Below, piece after piece: positions 42,834-52,262 of a stretch of 53,992 nt of DNA. The notes under the pieces were generated by a model. The model ran no database searches. It saw only the letters and a list, made by a program, of their open reading frames with translations, and had not been told where the DNA came from. The stretch comes from Treponema sp. Lineage in GTDB: Bacteria; Spirochaetota; Spirochaetia; Treponematales; Breznakiellaceae. The stretch spans positions 1 through 53,992 of the forward strand of contig JAITJS010000083.1 in the NCBI GenBank assembly GCA_031278815.1, in the 5' to 3' direction. Within the stretch, counting starts at the first letter, position 1; each line of letters begins with the position of its first letter. A program made the position numbers and the translations under genes.

Positions 42834-43556
42834 TCAGGGAGCCAGTCTAAACCGGCCAAAAGATGCGGCAAGGTGTACATCCGGGGTTTCGCTTACCGAT
42901 GCGAGATTATCAATCCATGATATCCACCGGGGCTCTTCGCCATCAGTGCTCCAATCAGTACGGAAAACCCCTACCAGAAACAGGGTCTCGTTGTCCTCAT
43001 TGAGCAGGCCCACTTCACGGAATGATTCCAGGGGGATTACCCCCTCTACTGAATAGCGGTTGTCAAAAATTCTCCCCACTACTTGTTGGTCCGTGAATGT
43101 CCAGTCATTATCCTGATCCCGCAGATAATAGACCAACGAATAATCATGAACATGCCCCAATGCATCAACGGAGACCACATAGTATGGAGGAAGTTCACCC
43201 TCAACCGGCCGGTCTATCTGATGGGCAGCAAAGAACAGGTGAACCGCATCTAAGCTGTCAACCCCTTCTTCATCGTCCACTTCTTCTGCAGACACAATAT
43301 CCTCGTCTTCAAGGACAAAGGAGAAATAAAAGTTATCTGCATCATGATAGGCCTTGAATACCGTAGCAGGAGCCACATCTTCTTCCCAAGGGAGCACAAA
43401 GGTACCGATAGCCGGTACTCGATCCCACACCCGCTCATCCGCAACACCGTCAAGCACGAACACGGCTTCTTCACGATTGACCACATCATAGGTCCCTGCA
43501 AAAACCGTTCCGACTGCACCGATTAGCACCATAGCTAATACCGATTTTTTGAACAT
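42834..43556 (-). CDS. Secreted CBM9-like sugar-binding protein
   Basis: A 240-residue protein with signal peptide (MFKKSVLAMVLIGAVGTVFA) and one domain of the CBM9/DOMON-like beta-sandwich type: FVLDGVADERVWDRVPAIGTF, FKAYHDADNFYFSFVLEDED, DSLDAVHLFF and RYSVEGVIPLESF. Such domains bind sugars or ligands at the cell surface. I chose ATG 43556 (GGAGG eight bases upstream); upstream codons give a non-signal extension. It lies between the spiro-SPASM cluster and flaB on the same strand, so a role with the flagellar envelope is possible. Confidence 0.75.
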   Translation of the reverse strand: MFKKSVLAMVLIGAVGTVFAGTYDVVNREEAVFVLDGVADERVWDRVPAIGTFVLPWEEDVAPATVFKAYHDADNFYFSFVLEDEDIVSAEEVDDEEGVDSLDAVHLFFAAHQIDRPVEGELPPYYVVSVDALGHVHDYSLVYYLRDQDNDWTFTDQQVVGRIFDNRYSVEGVIPLESFREVGLLNEDNETLFLVGVFRTDWSTDGEEPRWISWIDNLASVSETPDVHLAASFGRFRLAP

Positions 43557-43702
43557 GTCATTGATCCTCCGATACATAATGATAATGGCGGTTTTTTCAA
43601 ATTCTGACATCTTGAAAATACCTCTATAAATATAGCATATATTTTTATGGGTGCCAATAGATTCACGGATAAATCAAGTATCTACTGAAAGGGTACATAA
43701 TA

Positions 43703-43737
43703 GAAATAAAAAAACCGTTCCCTTGCATCGGGAACGG
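43703..43737 (-). terminator. Terminator of flaB
   Basis: On the minus strand CCGTTCCC (43737-43730) pairs with GGGAACGG (43722-43715) around GATGCAA and is followed by TTTTTTTATTTC. It starts 57 bases after the flaB stop codon. The plus strand also has CTTTTT after the hairpin, so it can end transcription both ways. Confidence 0.88.
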
Positions 43738-43794
43738 CGTCTTTTTGAGGGTCTTAGGTATACTACCCTCAAGGGTTGTCTCAATAAACCGAAC

Positions 43795-44658
43795 TTATTG
43801 CTGCAACAACTGGAGAATACCCTGGCTTCGCTGATTAGCCTGAGCCAACATAGCCGTCCCAGCCTGGCTAATAATCTGATTCTTGGTAAAGGAGACCATT
43901 TCAGTCGCCATGTTGGCATCCCGGATACGGGATTCAGAGGCTTGCAGGTTTTCCGCTCCTATATCAATGCCTCGGATTGCCTGTTCCAAGCGATTCTGGT
44001 ACGCTCCCAGATCTGCCCGTTGTTTACTGACCTGTTTGAGGGCTTCGTCAAGGGTTCCTAATGCCCGATTGGCGCTATCCGGATCCCCAAGGCTCAACAG
44101 GCTATCGTCTCCCACATTTCGAACCCCTAAGGCTTTGGCGGTCATGGTACTGATAAACACCTGTTCCCGCTGATCCATGTTCGCCCCGATGTGGAGCCAC
44201 AGCGAAGCGGTAACCACATTTTCACCCCCTTGCCGGGCAAACCGACCGGTAAGCAGGTTCATCCCGTTGAATTGAGCATGGGAAGCAACCCGATCCAATT
44301 CGTCGATAAGGGCCGATACTTCGATCTGAATATACGTCCGATCTTCTTCAGTATAAATTCCGTTAGAAGACTGTACTGCCAACTCACGAATCCGCTGTAA
44401 AATATCCTGAGTTTCTTGAAGGTACCCCTCAGTGGTCTGAATAAACGAAATCCCGTTCTGGGCATTGGCAGATGCCATGCTCAAGCCCCGAATTTGACTC
44501 CGCAACTTTTCGGAAACTGCAAGGCCCGAAGGATCATCCCCGGATCGGTTGATCCGCAAACCACTGGACAATTTCTCAATGTTCTTTTCAAGAGTTGTCT
44601 GAGTGGATTTAAGGGATCTATCGGCAAACATAGCACTTATGTTGTGATTAATGATCAT
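43795..44658 (-). CDS. flaB: Flagellin FlaB, core filament subunit
   Basis: A 287-residue flagellin of spirochaete FlaB size. The N-terminal [20 protein letters not shown] and the C-terminal [34 protein letters not shown] are the conserved D0/D1 helices; the variable centre is very short as in other periplasmic flagellins. No signal peptide is present because the flagellar type III apparatus exports it. It has its own promoter and terminator. FlaB forms the core around which FlaA lies. Confidence 0.97.
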   Translation of the reverse strand: MIINHNISAMFADRSLKSTQTTLEKNIEKLSSGLRINRSGDDPSGLAVSEKLRSQIRGLSMASANAQNGISFIQTTEGYLQETQDILQRIRELAVQSSNGIYTEEDRTYIQIEVSALIDELDRVASHAQFNGMNLLTGRFARQGGENVVTASLWLHIGANMDQREQVFISTMTAKALGVRNVGDDSLLSLGDPDSANRALGTLDEALKQVSKQRADLGAYQNRLEQAIRGIDIGAENLQASESRIRDANMATEMVSFTKNQIISQAGTAMLAQANQRSQGILQLLQQ

Positions 44659-44683
44659 ACTGTCACTCCTTTGGCTTTTTCGG

Positions 44684-44713
44684 CGTATAGTTATCCTTAA
44701 ATAGACATTTCAA
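44684..44713 (-). promoter_or_regulatory. Promoter of flaB
   Basis: On the minus strand TTGAAA (44713-44708), 18 bp, TATACG (44689-44684), about 25 bases before the ATG, with AAAGGAG as ribosome-binding site. GCCGAAAA directly after the -10 box resembles the sigma-28 -10 element, but it is too near the start codon and no TAAA box stands at the right distance. The gap 44714-45006 shows no other gene; the AT-rich right part holds the promoter of the next plus-strand gene. Confidence 0.5.
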
Positions 44714-45006
44714 CGCCGCGGCATCCATGCCGTCTACATTATTGTTCGTAACAAAAAGCATGTTTTTTGAAATCCTCAACCTCCTTAGAAGAATGAAGAT
44801 ACCTCAACCTACTAAACCATGAAAAGGCCCAAAACTCCCATAGTTCTAGTCTGATTTCATTATTAATATCGGATATTGTCAAAAAAAGCTTTAGGGAGAA
44901 TTTAATGCAACCCAAGCCCATCGTACATTTTAGTAAAATCCCAAGTGTTCCCAAAAGGCAAGGTAAGGTATGAGAAAAATACAAAAATTAAGCCGATATA
45001 AAAACT

Positions 45007-45675
45007 ATGCAACATAGTATTTGGTTTTTATGTATTCTAGTAGCAGGGATATGCTTTTCCTGTGCTACCAACCCCGGGTTTGAGACCCCAGAAAATGCTG
45101 TTCCCGCATCTTTGGTTTCAGCAATTCCTCAAAAAAATGGTCCAGAACGTCCTCCTCCCATACCTGCGGTTCCTGAATATATCATGGGACAAGGTCGTAC
45201 AGCCCCGGAAAAGTTGGCTTTGTTTTTACTTGCTTCTAATCCCGAAGCTGAGGAGTCTTTTGTAAAGAACTTAGCGGCGATCTATGTGGAAGAAGCGGGA
45301 ATTGAAGGGGTAAATCATGACGTGGCCTTTGCCCAGATGTGCTTGGAAACCGGATTCCTCCGGTATGGAAACTTGGTAACTCCTGATATGAACAACTTCT
45401 GCGGTCTTGGCTCAATGGGACCTGGACAGCCGGGGGAGTGGTTCCCTGATCCAAAAACCGGTGTCCGGGCCCAAATCCAGCATCTCAAGGGCTACGCCAC
45501 CGAGGCCCCGCTCAAACAGGAATTGGTAGATCCCCGGTACCGCTGGGTCCGGTATGGTTCATCTCCGGAGATTGAAGGGCTTGCGGGAACCTGGGCTATG
45601 GATCCCTCCTATGCAGACAAGATCAAAAATATCTTGGAACGGCTCTATAGATTTTCATTTGGAGAAACACCCTAA
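45007..45675 (+). CDS. Glucosaminidase-domain lipoprotein
   Basis: A 222-residue protein. The N-terminus IWFLCILVAGICFSCATNPG ends in a lipobox-like FSC, so the mature protein is probably a lipoprotein. From about 65 the glucosaminidase fold follows: YVEEAGIEGVNHDVAFAQMCLETGFLRYG with catalytic Glu, and MNNFCGLGSMGPGQPGEWF. It would cut glycan strands of peptidoglycan between GlcNAc and MurNAc. Just upstream, GCCGATAT (44992-44999) resembles a sigma-28 -10 box with a poor -35, and no Shine-Dalgarno sequence is present. A flagellar link (as in FlgJ-type muramidases) is possible. Confidence 0.85.
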   Translation: MQHSIWFLCILVAGICFSCATNPGFETPENAVPASLVSAIPQKNGPERPPPIPAVPEYIMGQGRTAPEKLALFLLASNPEAEESFVKNLAAIYVEEAGIEGVNHDVAFAQMCLETGFLRYGNLVTPDMNNFCGLGSMGPGQPGEWFPDPKTGVRAQIQHLKGYATEAPLKQELVDPRYRWVRYGSSPEIEGLAGTWAMDPSYADKIKNILERLYRFSFGETP

Positions 45676-45754
45676 AGGAAGGTCTTACAAGACATTAAAC
45701 TGAAACCGGGAATGTGCCACTGCCTGAGAACTCAGGGATCCACCTAGGCGGTAC

Positions 45755-45979
45755 CTATCGTTCCCGGTAAATAATACGACCCCGGTTTAAATCATAAGGG
45801 GAAAGGGCAATCCGTACCCGATCACCGGGTACGATACGGATATAATGTTTACGCATCTTACCAGAAAGATGAGCAAGTATCAGGTGTCCATTTTGATTGT
45901 CAAGCTCGACCCTAAACATGGTATTCGGGAGAGCATCCCGGACTATTCCTTCTACTTCAATCGCTTCTTCTTTAGCCAC
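45755..45979 (-). CDS. infA: Translation initiation factor IF-1
   Basis: A 74-residue OB-fold protein, the full usual length: [70 protein letters not shown] read in segments. It binds the 30S A site during initiation. The start is GTG with GGAG upstream. It stands alone rather than in a ribosomal protein operon, as often in treponemes. The 235-bp gap 45980-46214 holds no gene but a hairpin at 46090. Confidence 0.95.
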   Translation of the reverse strand: MAKEEAIEVEGIVRDALPNTMFRVELDNQNGHLILAHLSGKMRKHYIRIVPGDRVRIALSPYDLNRGRIIYRER

Positions 45980-46089
45980 AATAACTCCTTGGCATAGTAA
46001 AAGAATCTAAGGACCTTGTCGTTTTTAACCAGGATCCGCATCATGGTTTTTCTAAAACGCAAGTACTTATAACTTCAGCTTTTAGCTTG

Positions 46090-46119
46090 TTTTTTATGCT
46101 ATATCAAGCGCATAAAAAA
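46090..46119. terminator. Candidate bidirectional hairpin between mnmE and infA
   Basis: TTTTTTATGC (46090-46099) pairs with GCATAAAAAA (46110-46119), ten pairs and a ten-base loop. Placed 96 bases after the mnmE stop on the minus strand. Weak stem with A/T-rich base, so a terminator role is only moderately likely. Confidence 0.4.
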
Positions 46120-46214
46120 TGCAAGATATGGCACCGGCAAGGGGCACGAGATGGTCCACCCCAAGCCTCGTCTCCTGTAGGTCCCCCATCCTGTAGCTGC
46201 TTCCTGAGGGTTTG

Positions 46215-47672
46215 CTACTTGCCTACACAGAAACGGCTGAACATCACTTCCAGCATATCCGCAGTAGACACCTCCCCGGTGATCGTTCCCAAGGCTTGTA
46301 CCCCTTCCCTGAGGAGCGGCGCGATAAGATCCAAGGGTTCTCCCTGGTCCGCCAATGTCAGCGCATCTTCTAAACTTTGTATGGCTCCATGGATAAGCCC
46401 TTTCTGTCGTTCTGTACCTATCCCTGATGAGCTTCGCCGTGCTTCCGCTCCCCCTCGCTCACGAGTCAAACGCCCTGCTATGGCAACTGCTAGTTCCGCT
46501 ATACCCCAGCCGGTTTTGGCACTGATACCCTGGAAAGGAGCGTACTGGAAAAAAAAACTTTCCTCTTCCGTCATGGTTCCAGGGGGGCATAGATCAAGCT
46601 TGTTTTTCACCGGAAGGATACGCTTCGGATCTTCCCAGAGCAATGCAGAAAAAAACCTCACGCTCTCCTCATCTCTTGTATCTGCGCTGCAAGTAGCATC
46701 TACCATATAGAGCACCAGATCCGCATCTCTAAGCAGCGCCCGGCTCCGTTCCATGCCCAGCTTTTCTAGCATTCCCCCTACTGCATCCTCACGGATCCCC
46801 GCAGTATCCACCAGTCGGATAGGTATCCCCTCAATGGAAATCCACCCTTCTATCCAGTCCCGGGTAGTACCGGGTATGTCCGTAACAATGGACCGTTCCT
46901 CTTTGAGGAGCCGGTTGAAGAGACTGGATTTCCCCGCATTAGGCCGCCCGGCAATGACCACCAAAGCTCCCTCGTGATACAGTCGCTCCATCCGGTAAGA
47001 CCCGGCCAGCACCCGAAGCCGGGCAAGCACTTCTTCTGCTAGGGCGCGATCCGGCAATCTGCCGGCTGCTTCATCATCAAGCGTTCCGGGATTTCCCCTA
47101 AACTCATCCTCGGAATAGTCCAAAAAAATTTCCGTTCCTGCTAGGACCTGCACTAACTGGTCCTTGATACCTCGGACTTCCTGTTCCAGGCTGCCGGCAA
47201 GCCGGTTCACCGCATGACTTCTTGCCTGATCGGTCTTAGCAGAAACCAGTTCCATCACCGATTCCGCCCGGGTAAGGTCCAGTTTCCCCTGCATAAACGC
47301 CCGGAAAGTGAATTCTCCCGGTAGACTATCCCGGAACCCTGCCCTATGGAGTACCCGCATCACCCCCCGTACCGTGGCAATACCTCCGTGACAGGAAATA
47401 TCCGCGCCATCCTCACCAGTGTAACTGCGGGGACCTCGGTATACCGAAACCAAAACTTCATCGATTTTCTCGTTTTCGTCCAGGATCCAGCCATACACCA
47501 CGGTATTTCCCGGTGCCTCCAGGAGCTTACGGGGACGGGAAAAAACCGAAGCCACCAAGGGTATGGCGTCTTTTCCAGAGATCCTGATGATGGCCAGAGC
47601 ACATTCAGCCAAGGGAGTAGCTGGCGCTGCGATAGGGGCATCATCACCATAGGTATAAAACAACGGATTCAT
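46215..47672 (-). CDS. mnmE: tRNA modification GTPase MnmE
   Basis: A 485-residue protein. N-terminal tetrahydrofolate-binding domain (LAIIRISGKDAIPLVASVF), a helical domain, and an inserted G domain: G1 GRPNAGKSSLFN, switch DIPGTTRDWIEG, DTAGIR, and NKLD. The C-terminus FCVGK provides the catalytic Cys (C-x-G-K). With MnmG it makes carboxymethylaminomethyl-uridine in tRNA wobble position. It is longer than the usual 450-460 because of an insertion after the NKLD motif (about 375-440). Start at 47672 fits the family. Confidence 0.95.
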   Translation of the reverse strand: MNPLFYTYGDDAPIAAPATPLAECALAIIRISGKDAIPLVASVFSRPRKLLEAPGNTVVYGWILDENEKIDEVLVSVYRGPRSYTGEDGADISCHGGIATVRGVMRVLHRAGFRDSLPGEFTFRAFMQGKLDLTRAESVMELVSAKTDQARSHAVNRLAGSLEQEVRGIKDQLVQVLAGTEIFLDYSEDEFRGNPGTLDDEAAGRLPDRALAEEVLARLRVLAGSYRMERLYHEGALVVIAGRPNAGKSSLFNRLLKEERSIVTDIPGTTRDWIEGWISIEGIPIRLVDTAGIREDAVGGMLEKLGMERSRALLRDADLVLYMVDATCSADTRDEESVRFFSALLWEDPKRILPVKNKLDLCPPGTMTEEESFFFQYAPFQGISAKTGWGIAELAVAIAGRLTRERGGAEARRSSSGIGTERQKGLIHGAIQSLEDALTLADQGEPLDLIAPLLREGVQALGTITGEVSTADMLEVMFSRFCVGK

Positions 47673-47719
47673 AGTACGGCTAGTATAAAACAGTCCGGGT
47701 ACCCTGTGAATATGGCAGC

Positions 47720-48403
47720 CTAGCGGGAAAAGGATCTCAGCCTTTCCAAATACCGGAACGTAAAGGTTTCCCAGGCTCCTTCTGTCATAATGGGGAGATA
47801 CCCCATGCCCGCAAGGACTGCTCCAGCACCATCCGTATCATCCCGGTCTCCTACCACCACCATACGCTTCAGGTCCACCCCCAAGTCCTTGGCAATGGCC
47901 ACAAAGGGTCGGGCCGCAGGTTTCTGCGCACCGAAATGCTCCGGCCCGTAGATGGCACCGGAGCATACCCCCGGGTCTACACCCAGGGCAGCTAAACGTG
48001 CTGCCCCTGCAGGATAATCCGAATACACCGCAAAAGGAAAGGAGGCTTGCGCAAGACCTACCAATAGTTCTGTGGTCCTGGGCCGGGGATGGTAATGATT
48101 CTGCAACACTCGACACATCCGAGGCATATAACGGTCGGTATACCAACTTCGTAGCCACTGCGGGGCTTTCCTGGTCATCCGGGACATGCGGGAGAAAACT
48201 TCCTGGTAATAGGCTTCAGGGGACCCGTAATCAGCACCGACTAGGCTTTTATGGGTCCTGCGCTCGGCTCCTATAAGAAAAACATCCCAAGGATTCATCC
48301 GAAGGAGCCTCCAGGCGAATCCTTGGATATCATACAAGGTCCCATCCAGATCAAAAATAAAACCCTGGGCCGCTTTTAAGAGACTTACCACCGGGCCTTC
48401 CAT
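47720..48403 (-). CDS. HAD-superfamily phosphatase
   Basis: A 227-residue hydrolase. Motif I is FDLDGTLYD near residue 18, motif II VYSDYPAG (Ser replaced environment), motif III Lys in GAQKPAARPF, motif IV VVVGDRDDTDGAGA. A helical cap (about 35-115) lies between motifs I and II, type C1. Substrate unknown. It lies 47 bp upstream of mnmE on the same strand, so the two may be co-transcribed. Confidence 0.88.
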   Translation of the reverse strand: MEGPVVSLLKAAQGFIFDLDGTLYDIQGFAWRLLRMNPWDVFLIGAERRTHKSLVGADYGSPEAYYQEVFSRMSRMTRKAPQWLRSWYTDRYMPRMCRVLQNHYHPRPRTTELLVGLAQASFPFAVYSDYPAGAARLAALGVDPGVCSGAIYGPEHFGAQKPAARPFVAIAKDLGVDLKRMVVVGDRDDTDGAGAVLAGMGYLPIMTEGAWETFTFRYLERLRSFSR

Positions 48404-48441
48404 CCCGTTTTAATTACAACAGCCCTGGGTATACCCGACCT

Positions 48442-50142
48442 TCACTTCACCAATTTCTTGAACATGGCATGCCGTTTTTCATCCTGCATCAAAAGGTTCA
48501 CCTTGAATTGACCATCCCGGTAGCCCTGCTCAATGCAGGTGGATTTAAACTTTTCAAAGGACTCTTTAACTAACACCGCGGTTTCCGGTGCTTGTAAACG
48601 GTTGGAGGAACGTTTTGCCTCGTATTCAATGTTGTATTGTTTTAGGTAACCGTCTAAGACCTGGGTAAAGTTTTCCGCTTTCTCCTGGTTTATATCAGCA
48701 TTGACAAACTCGTAATAGAACCGGTACCGCACCCTAGAGGTATCGGCAAAACCGATAAAGAAGGCAACCCGATTGCCCGTTTTTTGTTCCGCCGCATGCA
48801 CGGCTTCAACAAACTGCCGTTCATGGAGTTTCTCACCGGTGATGTTTACCGTACCGTTTATTTTTTGGATGAGCTTCAGGGTAGGAAACTCATGCAAAAA
48901 CCCGGTAATCTCCACTAGGTCATTCATATTGTACCGGTAGAGCCCTGCGGATGTGGTAACAATCATGCAGTACCGTTCCCCTTTCTCAACCTCATCCATT
49001 CGGTAGATATGGGGGTCTTCGCTTTCCAGTTCTGATTCATGGATAAATTCAAAGAACACCTTATGTCCGAAAATCACCGTGTCCGGAGCATTGCTTTTAA
49101 GCACAATCCCGGGCCGGCATTCAGTGGCAAAATAGCCCATTTCATGAAAAACACAGGTTTCCGGAAAGGAATTTTTGACTTTCTCAAAAAAAATCTTGGT
49201 ATTACCACAAAACCAGACGTTTACCACCTGCATGTGGGGCCAATAGTGCTTAGGCAAGACTCGTCCATATTGGGCCTTTAAGGCCCGTAATTCCGCTGCT
49301 CGCTCAGGATTGGGTTTTAAGCGCTTTTCCAGAGAAGCACGAATTTCATCAAGGATAGAAAGACGGTGGCTCAAGGTACCCTTTTCAATATCCTGGACAT
49401 ATTCATCGTAGAATTCGTTGGCATTGTTCTGCATTTCAATCAAGGTACTAGGATTGGCGGTGATGATCAGGGTAATGTCCTGTTCAATAGCCATCCGCAT
49501 AATCGCATAATACCGGGCCTTGTAATCAGCAATATGGAATACATCCGCCGGGGAGGGGTGCAGAACCTCCATGAATTTCGGAATATCCCGCTGGGAAATC
49601 CCAGAAATGGAACCGTAGACCGTACCGTCCGGGGCAGCCCCTTCTATGGCTTTACCCACGATAGAAAGAGTTTTACCGTAAAACACCTTGGGTTTATTCA
49701 TAATAAGCCCGTAAAACCACAGTTGGTTCATCACTTTGTAGACTTCCTGATAGTATCGTTCGGTAATAGGAATCCACTTAGGTGCTTGAGTGGTACCGCT
49801 GGTGATAGCATACATTTTGGGCTTCCCGGGAAATAAAACGTCCGGTTCTCCTTGTTTATGCCGTTCAATATAGGGCCGCAGGTCCTCGTAATCATTGATG
49901 GGGACCCACTTCCGGTACTGGGTAAATAACGCTTCGGGGCTTTTAGCCTTCAGTATATCCTGAAAATGATGTTCTTTCCCATACACGGTTTCTTGGGCGA
50001 CCGAAAGGAAACTCCGCAAGGTTTCTTCCTGTGACTTGAGGGCATTTTTTGAAGCTTTGGTAAGCTCCCCAATACCCTTTTTGCCGACTATGGTCAAAGC
50101 CAGCCGGATAAACCACCATCCTTTAACTCGCTGCTCTTTCAT
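48442..50142 (-). CDS. GH3-family acyl-adenylating enzyme
   Basis: A 566-residue protein of the GH3 (auxin-responsive) family within the ANL adenylate-forming enzymes. The ATP motif is YAITSGTTQAPKWIPITERYYQE, with YGSISGIS, GYFATECRPGI (an acyl-pocket/adenylation strand) and LYRYNMNDLVEITGFLHEFPTLKLIQKINGTVNITGEKLHE. GH3 enzymes activate a carboxylic acid with ATP and join it to an amino acid or another amine. Bacterial homologues occur in several phyla and have unknown substrates. It is a single gene with no partners. The gap 50143-50310 shows no other gene. Confidence 0.88.
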   Translation of the reverse strand: MKEQRVKGWWFIRLALTIVGKKGIGELTKASKNALKSQEETLRSFLSVAQETVYGKEHHFQDILKAKSPEALFTQYRKWVPINDYEDLRPYIERHKQGEPDVLFPGKPKMYAITSGTTQAPKWIPITERYYQEVYKVMNQLWFYGLIMNKPKVFYGKTLSIVGKAIEGAAPDGTVYGSISGISQRDIPKFMEVLHPSPADVFHIADYKARYYAIMRMAIEQDITLIITANPSTLIEMQNNANEFYDEYVQDIEKGTLSHRLSILDEIRASLEKRLKPNPERAAELRALKAQYGRVLPKHYWPHMQVVNVWFCGNTKIFFEKVKNSFPETCVFHEMGYFATECRPGIVLKSNAPDTVIFGHKVFFEFIHESELESEDPHIYRMDEVEKGERYCMIVTTSAGLYRYNMNDLVEITGFLHEFPTLKLIQKINGTVNITGEKLHERQFVEAVHAAEQKTGNRVAFFIGFADTSRVRYRFYYEFVNADINQEKAENFTQVLDGYLKQYNIEYEAKRSSNRLQAPETAVLVKESFEKFKSTCIEQGYRDGQFKVNLLMQDEKRHAMFKKLVK

Positions 50143-50310
50143 GGGTTCTCCTTACATAATCTAGGGTTTTATATAATAGCTTAATAGTACTACTCATTTA
50201 ATCCTTGCTGTCAAGTATGGTATAGTTTTTTCTGAGCAGAAGCCGGTATACTAGAAAAAGAACCACAGAATAGGAGCCCCCTGAGTTGTGGAGTATGGAG
50301 GAGTCTTGGT

Positions 50311-50769
50311 ATGCGGAGAAAAGATCGGGAAATGTCCCGGGATTTTGCAGAGGCGGTGATTGACCGGTGTGTTTACGCGGTTCTAGCAACGGTCAATGAG
50401 GATGGAAGTCCTTACTGCATTCCTCTTGCCATCATACGGGAGGGGGAATGGCTGTATTTCCACAGCGCCCAGGAAGGCCGGAAAATCGACAATATACGAG
50501 CCCGGAATCGGGTATGTCTTTGTTGTGTAGGGGAGACCCGTATACCGGAAGGTAGGTTCGCCATGGAATATGCCTCTGCCGTGGTCTTTGGTACGGTGGA
50601 AGCCGTATCCGGGGATGATGAAAAAATCCACGCCCTGCGGCTGCTCTGTCTACGGTATACCCCAGGGGCTATGGCTGGTTTTGATACGGCCATAGCCCAG
50701 ATGCTCCCTCGAACCGGGGTATGGAAAGTCCATATAGACGAAATTGCCGGGAAACAGCATCAGGTATGA
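50311..50769 (+). CDS. PNPOx-like flavin protein (NimA type)
   Basis: A 152-residue protein of the pyridoxamine-5-phosphate-oxidase-like split-barrel, close to nitroimidazole-resistance NimA proteins: YAVLATVNEDGSPYCIPLAII, YFHSAQEGRKIDNIRARNRV with the conserved His, and MEYASAVVFGTVEAV. Flavin-dependent reduction of small molecules is likely. It overlaps the next gene by ATGA. Start at 50311 lies behind GGAGG within a good distance. Confidence 0.87.
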   Translation: MRRKDREMSRDFAEAVIDRCVYAVLATVNEDGSPYCIPLAIIREGEWLYFHSAQEGRKIDNIRARNRVCLCCVGETRIPEGRFAMEYASAVVFGTVEAVSGDDEKIHALRLLCLRYTPGAMAGFDTAIAQMLPRTGVWKVHIDEIAGKQHQV

Positions 50770-51947
50770 TCATCCATGGAACCGGCTGCTGCCTGATCGA
50801 TTTCTTATATGCCCCTGTGGATTTTACGAGCCCCTCCTTCAACGCTGCCCGGTCCCGTGCCAAAGGGGATCGGGGCCTCAGTCCTGGCAGGCTGGTCTTT
50901 GCAGAAGATCTGGAAGCATATATCGCTCAGCCCTATGTTCGGGTCCTTACCGAGATAAGCGGTGGGATCCCTGCGGTATCCTACAATCTCGGAGGGCCTT
51001 CGGTGGTATCCCTCGCCCATGTTGCCCAAATGTTTCAAGGGCAATCCCATAGGGTGCGTTTTTTCGGGTCCCGGGGTAGCGATGAAACGGGATATCTCCT
51101 TGAGCAGGCCCTGGCCCGGCTTCCCTTTGATGGGTCTCAACTCCTGGTCAAGGAGGGACTTACGGCCCGGACCGATGTACTCTCAGATCCCCAGTATGAT
51201 GGGGGGCATGGGGAACGGACCTTCATCCACTTACCAGGCATAGCCAGCCTGGTATACCCCGAAGAACTGGATGCCCCTTTCTTTGATGCCCATATTATCG
51301 CCTTTGGCGGAACCGCCCTGCTTCCCCCACTGCATGAGGGTTTAACGGAACTGCTCAAGAAAGCCCGAAAAAACGACGCGGTTACGGTGGTCAATCTGGT
51401 CTATGACTACCGGAGTGAGCGGGAATTTCCAGGACAAAAGTGGAAGCTTGGCCTTTTGGATGACGCGTATCCTGCTATTGACGTGCTTATTGCCGATCGG
51501 GATGAAGCCACAAAAACCGCGGGCTGTCCTACCATTGAAGCTGCGGCCGCATGGTTTCTTGCTCAAGGAACCGGGGCGGTGATCCTTACCCAAGGGGCAC
51601 AGCCAGTATGGTTTGCCGCGGGGAAAGGCATCTTCGCCCCTCAGGAACTGAGCAGTTTACCGGTTTGTGCCGGGATAAACCAAGCCCGCTCCCGGCGTTC
51701 TGAACTGCGGGGAGACACCACCGGCTGCGGGGACAATTTTGCCGGAGGGATCCTGGCGGCTATAGCAGAACAGATGGCCTCAGCGCCCAGAGGGACCCTG
51801 GACCTCCGGGAAGCCTGCATCCCGGCTATAGTCGCCGGTGGCTTTGCCTGCTTTACGTTGGGAGGGGTCTTTTACGAGTCCTGGCCCGGGGAAAAACGGG
51901 AATACCTAGCCCCGTATATGGAGGGGTACCGGAAGCAACTAGGGTAA
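50766..51947 (+). CDS. PfkB-family sugar kinase
   Basis: A 393-residue carbohydrate kinase. The N-terminal MIIHGTGCCLIDFLYAPVD and GGPSVVSLAHVAQMFQG are of the ribokinase fold, with HLPGIASL, and the catalytic/anion-hole signature GDTTGCGDNFAGGI near residue 325. GCGD replaces the usual GAGD; the Asp base is kept. A long helical part (about 255-305) between the lobes is slightly larger than in ribokinase. Substrate unknown. Coupled by ATGA to the PNPOx-like gene. Confidence 0.88.
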   Translation: MIIHGTGCCLIDFLYAPVDFTSPSFNAARSRAKGDRGLSPGRLVFAEDLEAYIAQPYVRVLTEISGGIPAVSYNLGGPSVVSLAHVAQMFQGQSHRVRFFGSRGSDETGYLLEQALARLPFDGSQLLVKEGLTARTDVLSDPQYDGGHGERTFIHLPGIASLVYPEELDAPFFDAHIIAFGGTALLPPLHEGLTELLKKARKNDAVTVVNLVYDYRSEREFPGQKWKLGLLDDAYPAIDVLIADRDEATKTAGCPTIEAAAAWFLAQGTGAVILTQGAQPVWFAAGKGIFAPQELSSLPVCAGINQARSRRSELRGDTTGCGDNFAGGILAAIAEQMASAPRGTLDLREACIPAIVAGGFACFTLGGVFYESWPGEKREYLAPYMEGYRKQLG

Positions 51948-52262
51948 GGGGAGCTGCCAATACTATGAAAAGGCTAGGCTAGGCCAGGTCCAGCACGGCA
52001 TTGAGCTCGGGGATAGTGCTATCCATCCCAAAGGGACATACAAAAGGTCATGGTTTGGCGGAAATCTATTTGAAATCGTCCAAAAGACATGGGTTTTACC
52101 TTAAAAAGGTCTCCAGCTCCATAGGCTACTTAAAGTAAATAGGTCAAGCCAGGATATATCTGAAATTATCCTCCTTCTCTCCTGTTTTTCGCTTCAAATT
52201 GTCTTAGTTTGCTGCCTTGCCGTCTTGTCCAACCCTCTTTTTGGTGTTATTCTACTCGTATC
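51948..52262. other. Gene-free junction between core and acquired region
   Basis: No full gene fits here. On the minus strand about 22 codons (51978-52046) are open from a TGA to a TAG and read FVCPFGMDSTIPELNAVLDLA; they look like the tail of a lost gene. Base composition falls in GC to the right from about 52.0 kb. Possible promoter boxes of the NurA-like gene are not clear. I see no RNA gene. Confidence 0.35.

Noticed and set aside
44690-44710. Sigma-28 promoter for flaB using GCCGAAAA
   Set aside because: The element is too near the start codon and has no TAAA box at 15 bases upstream.
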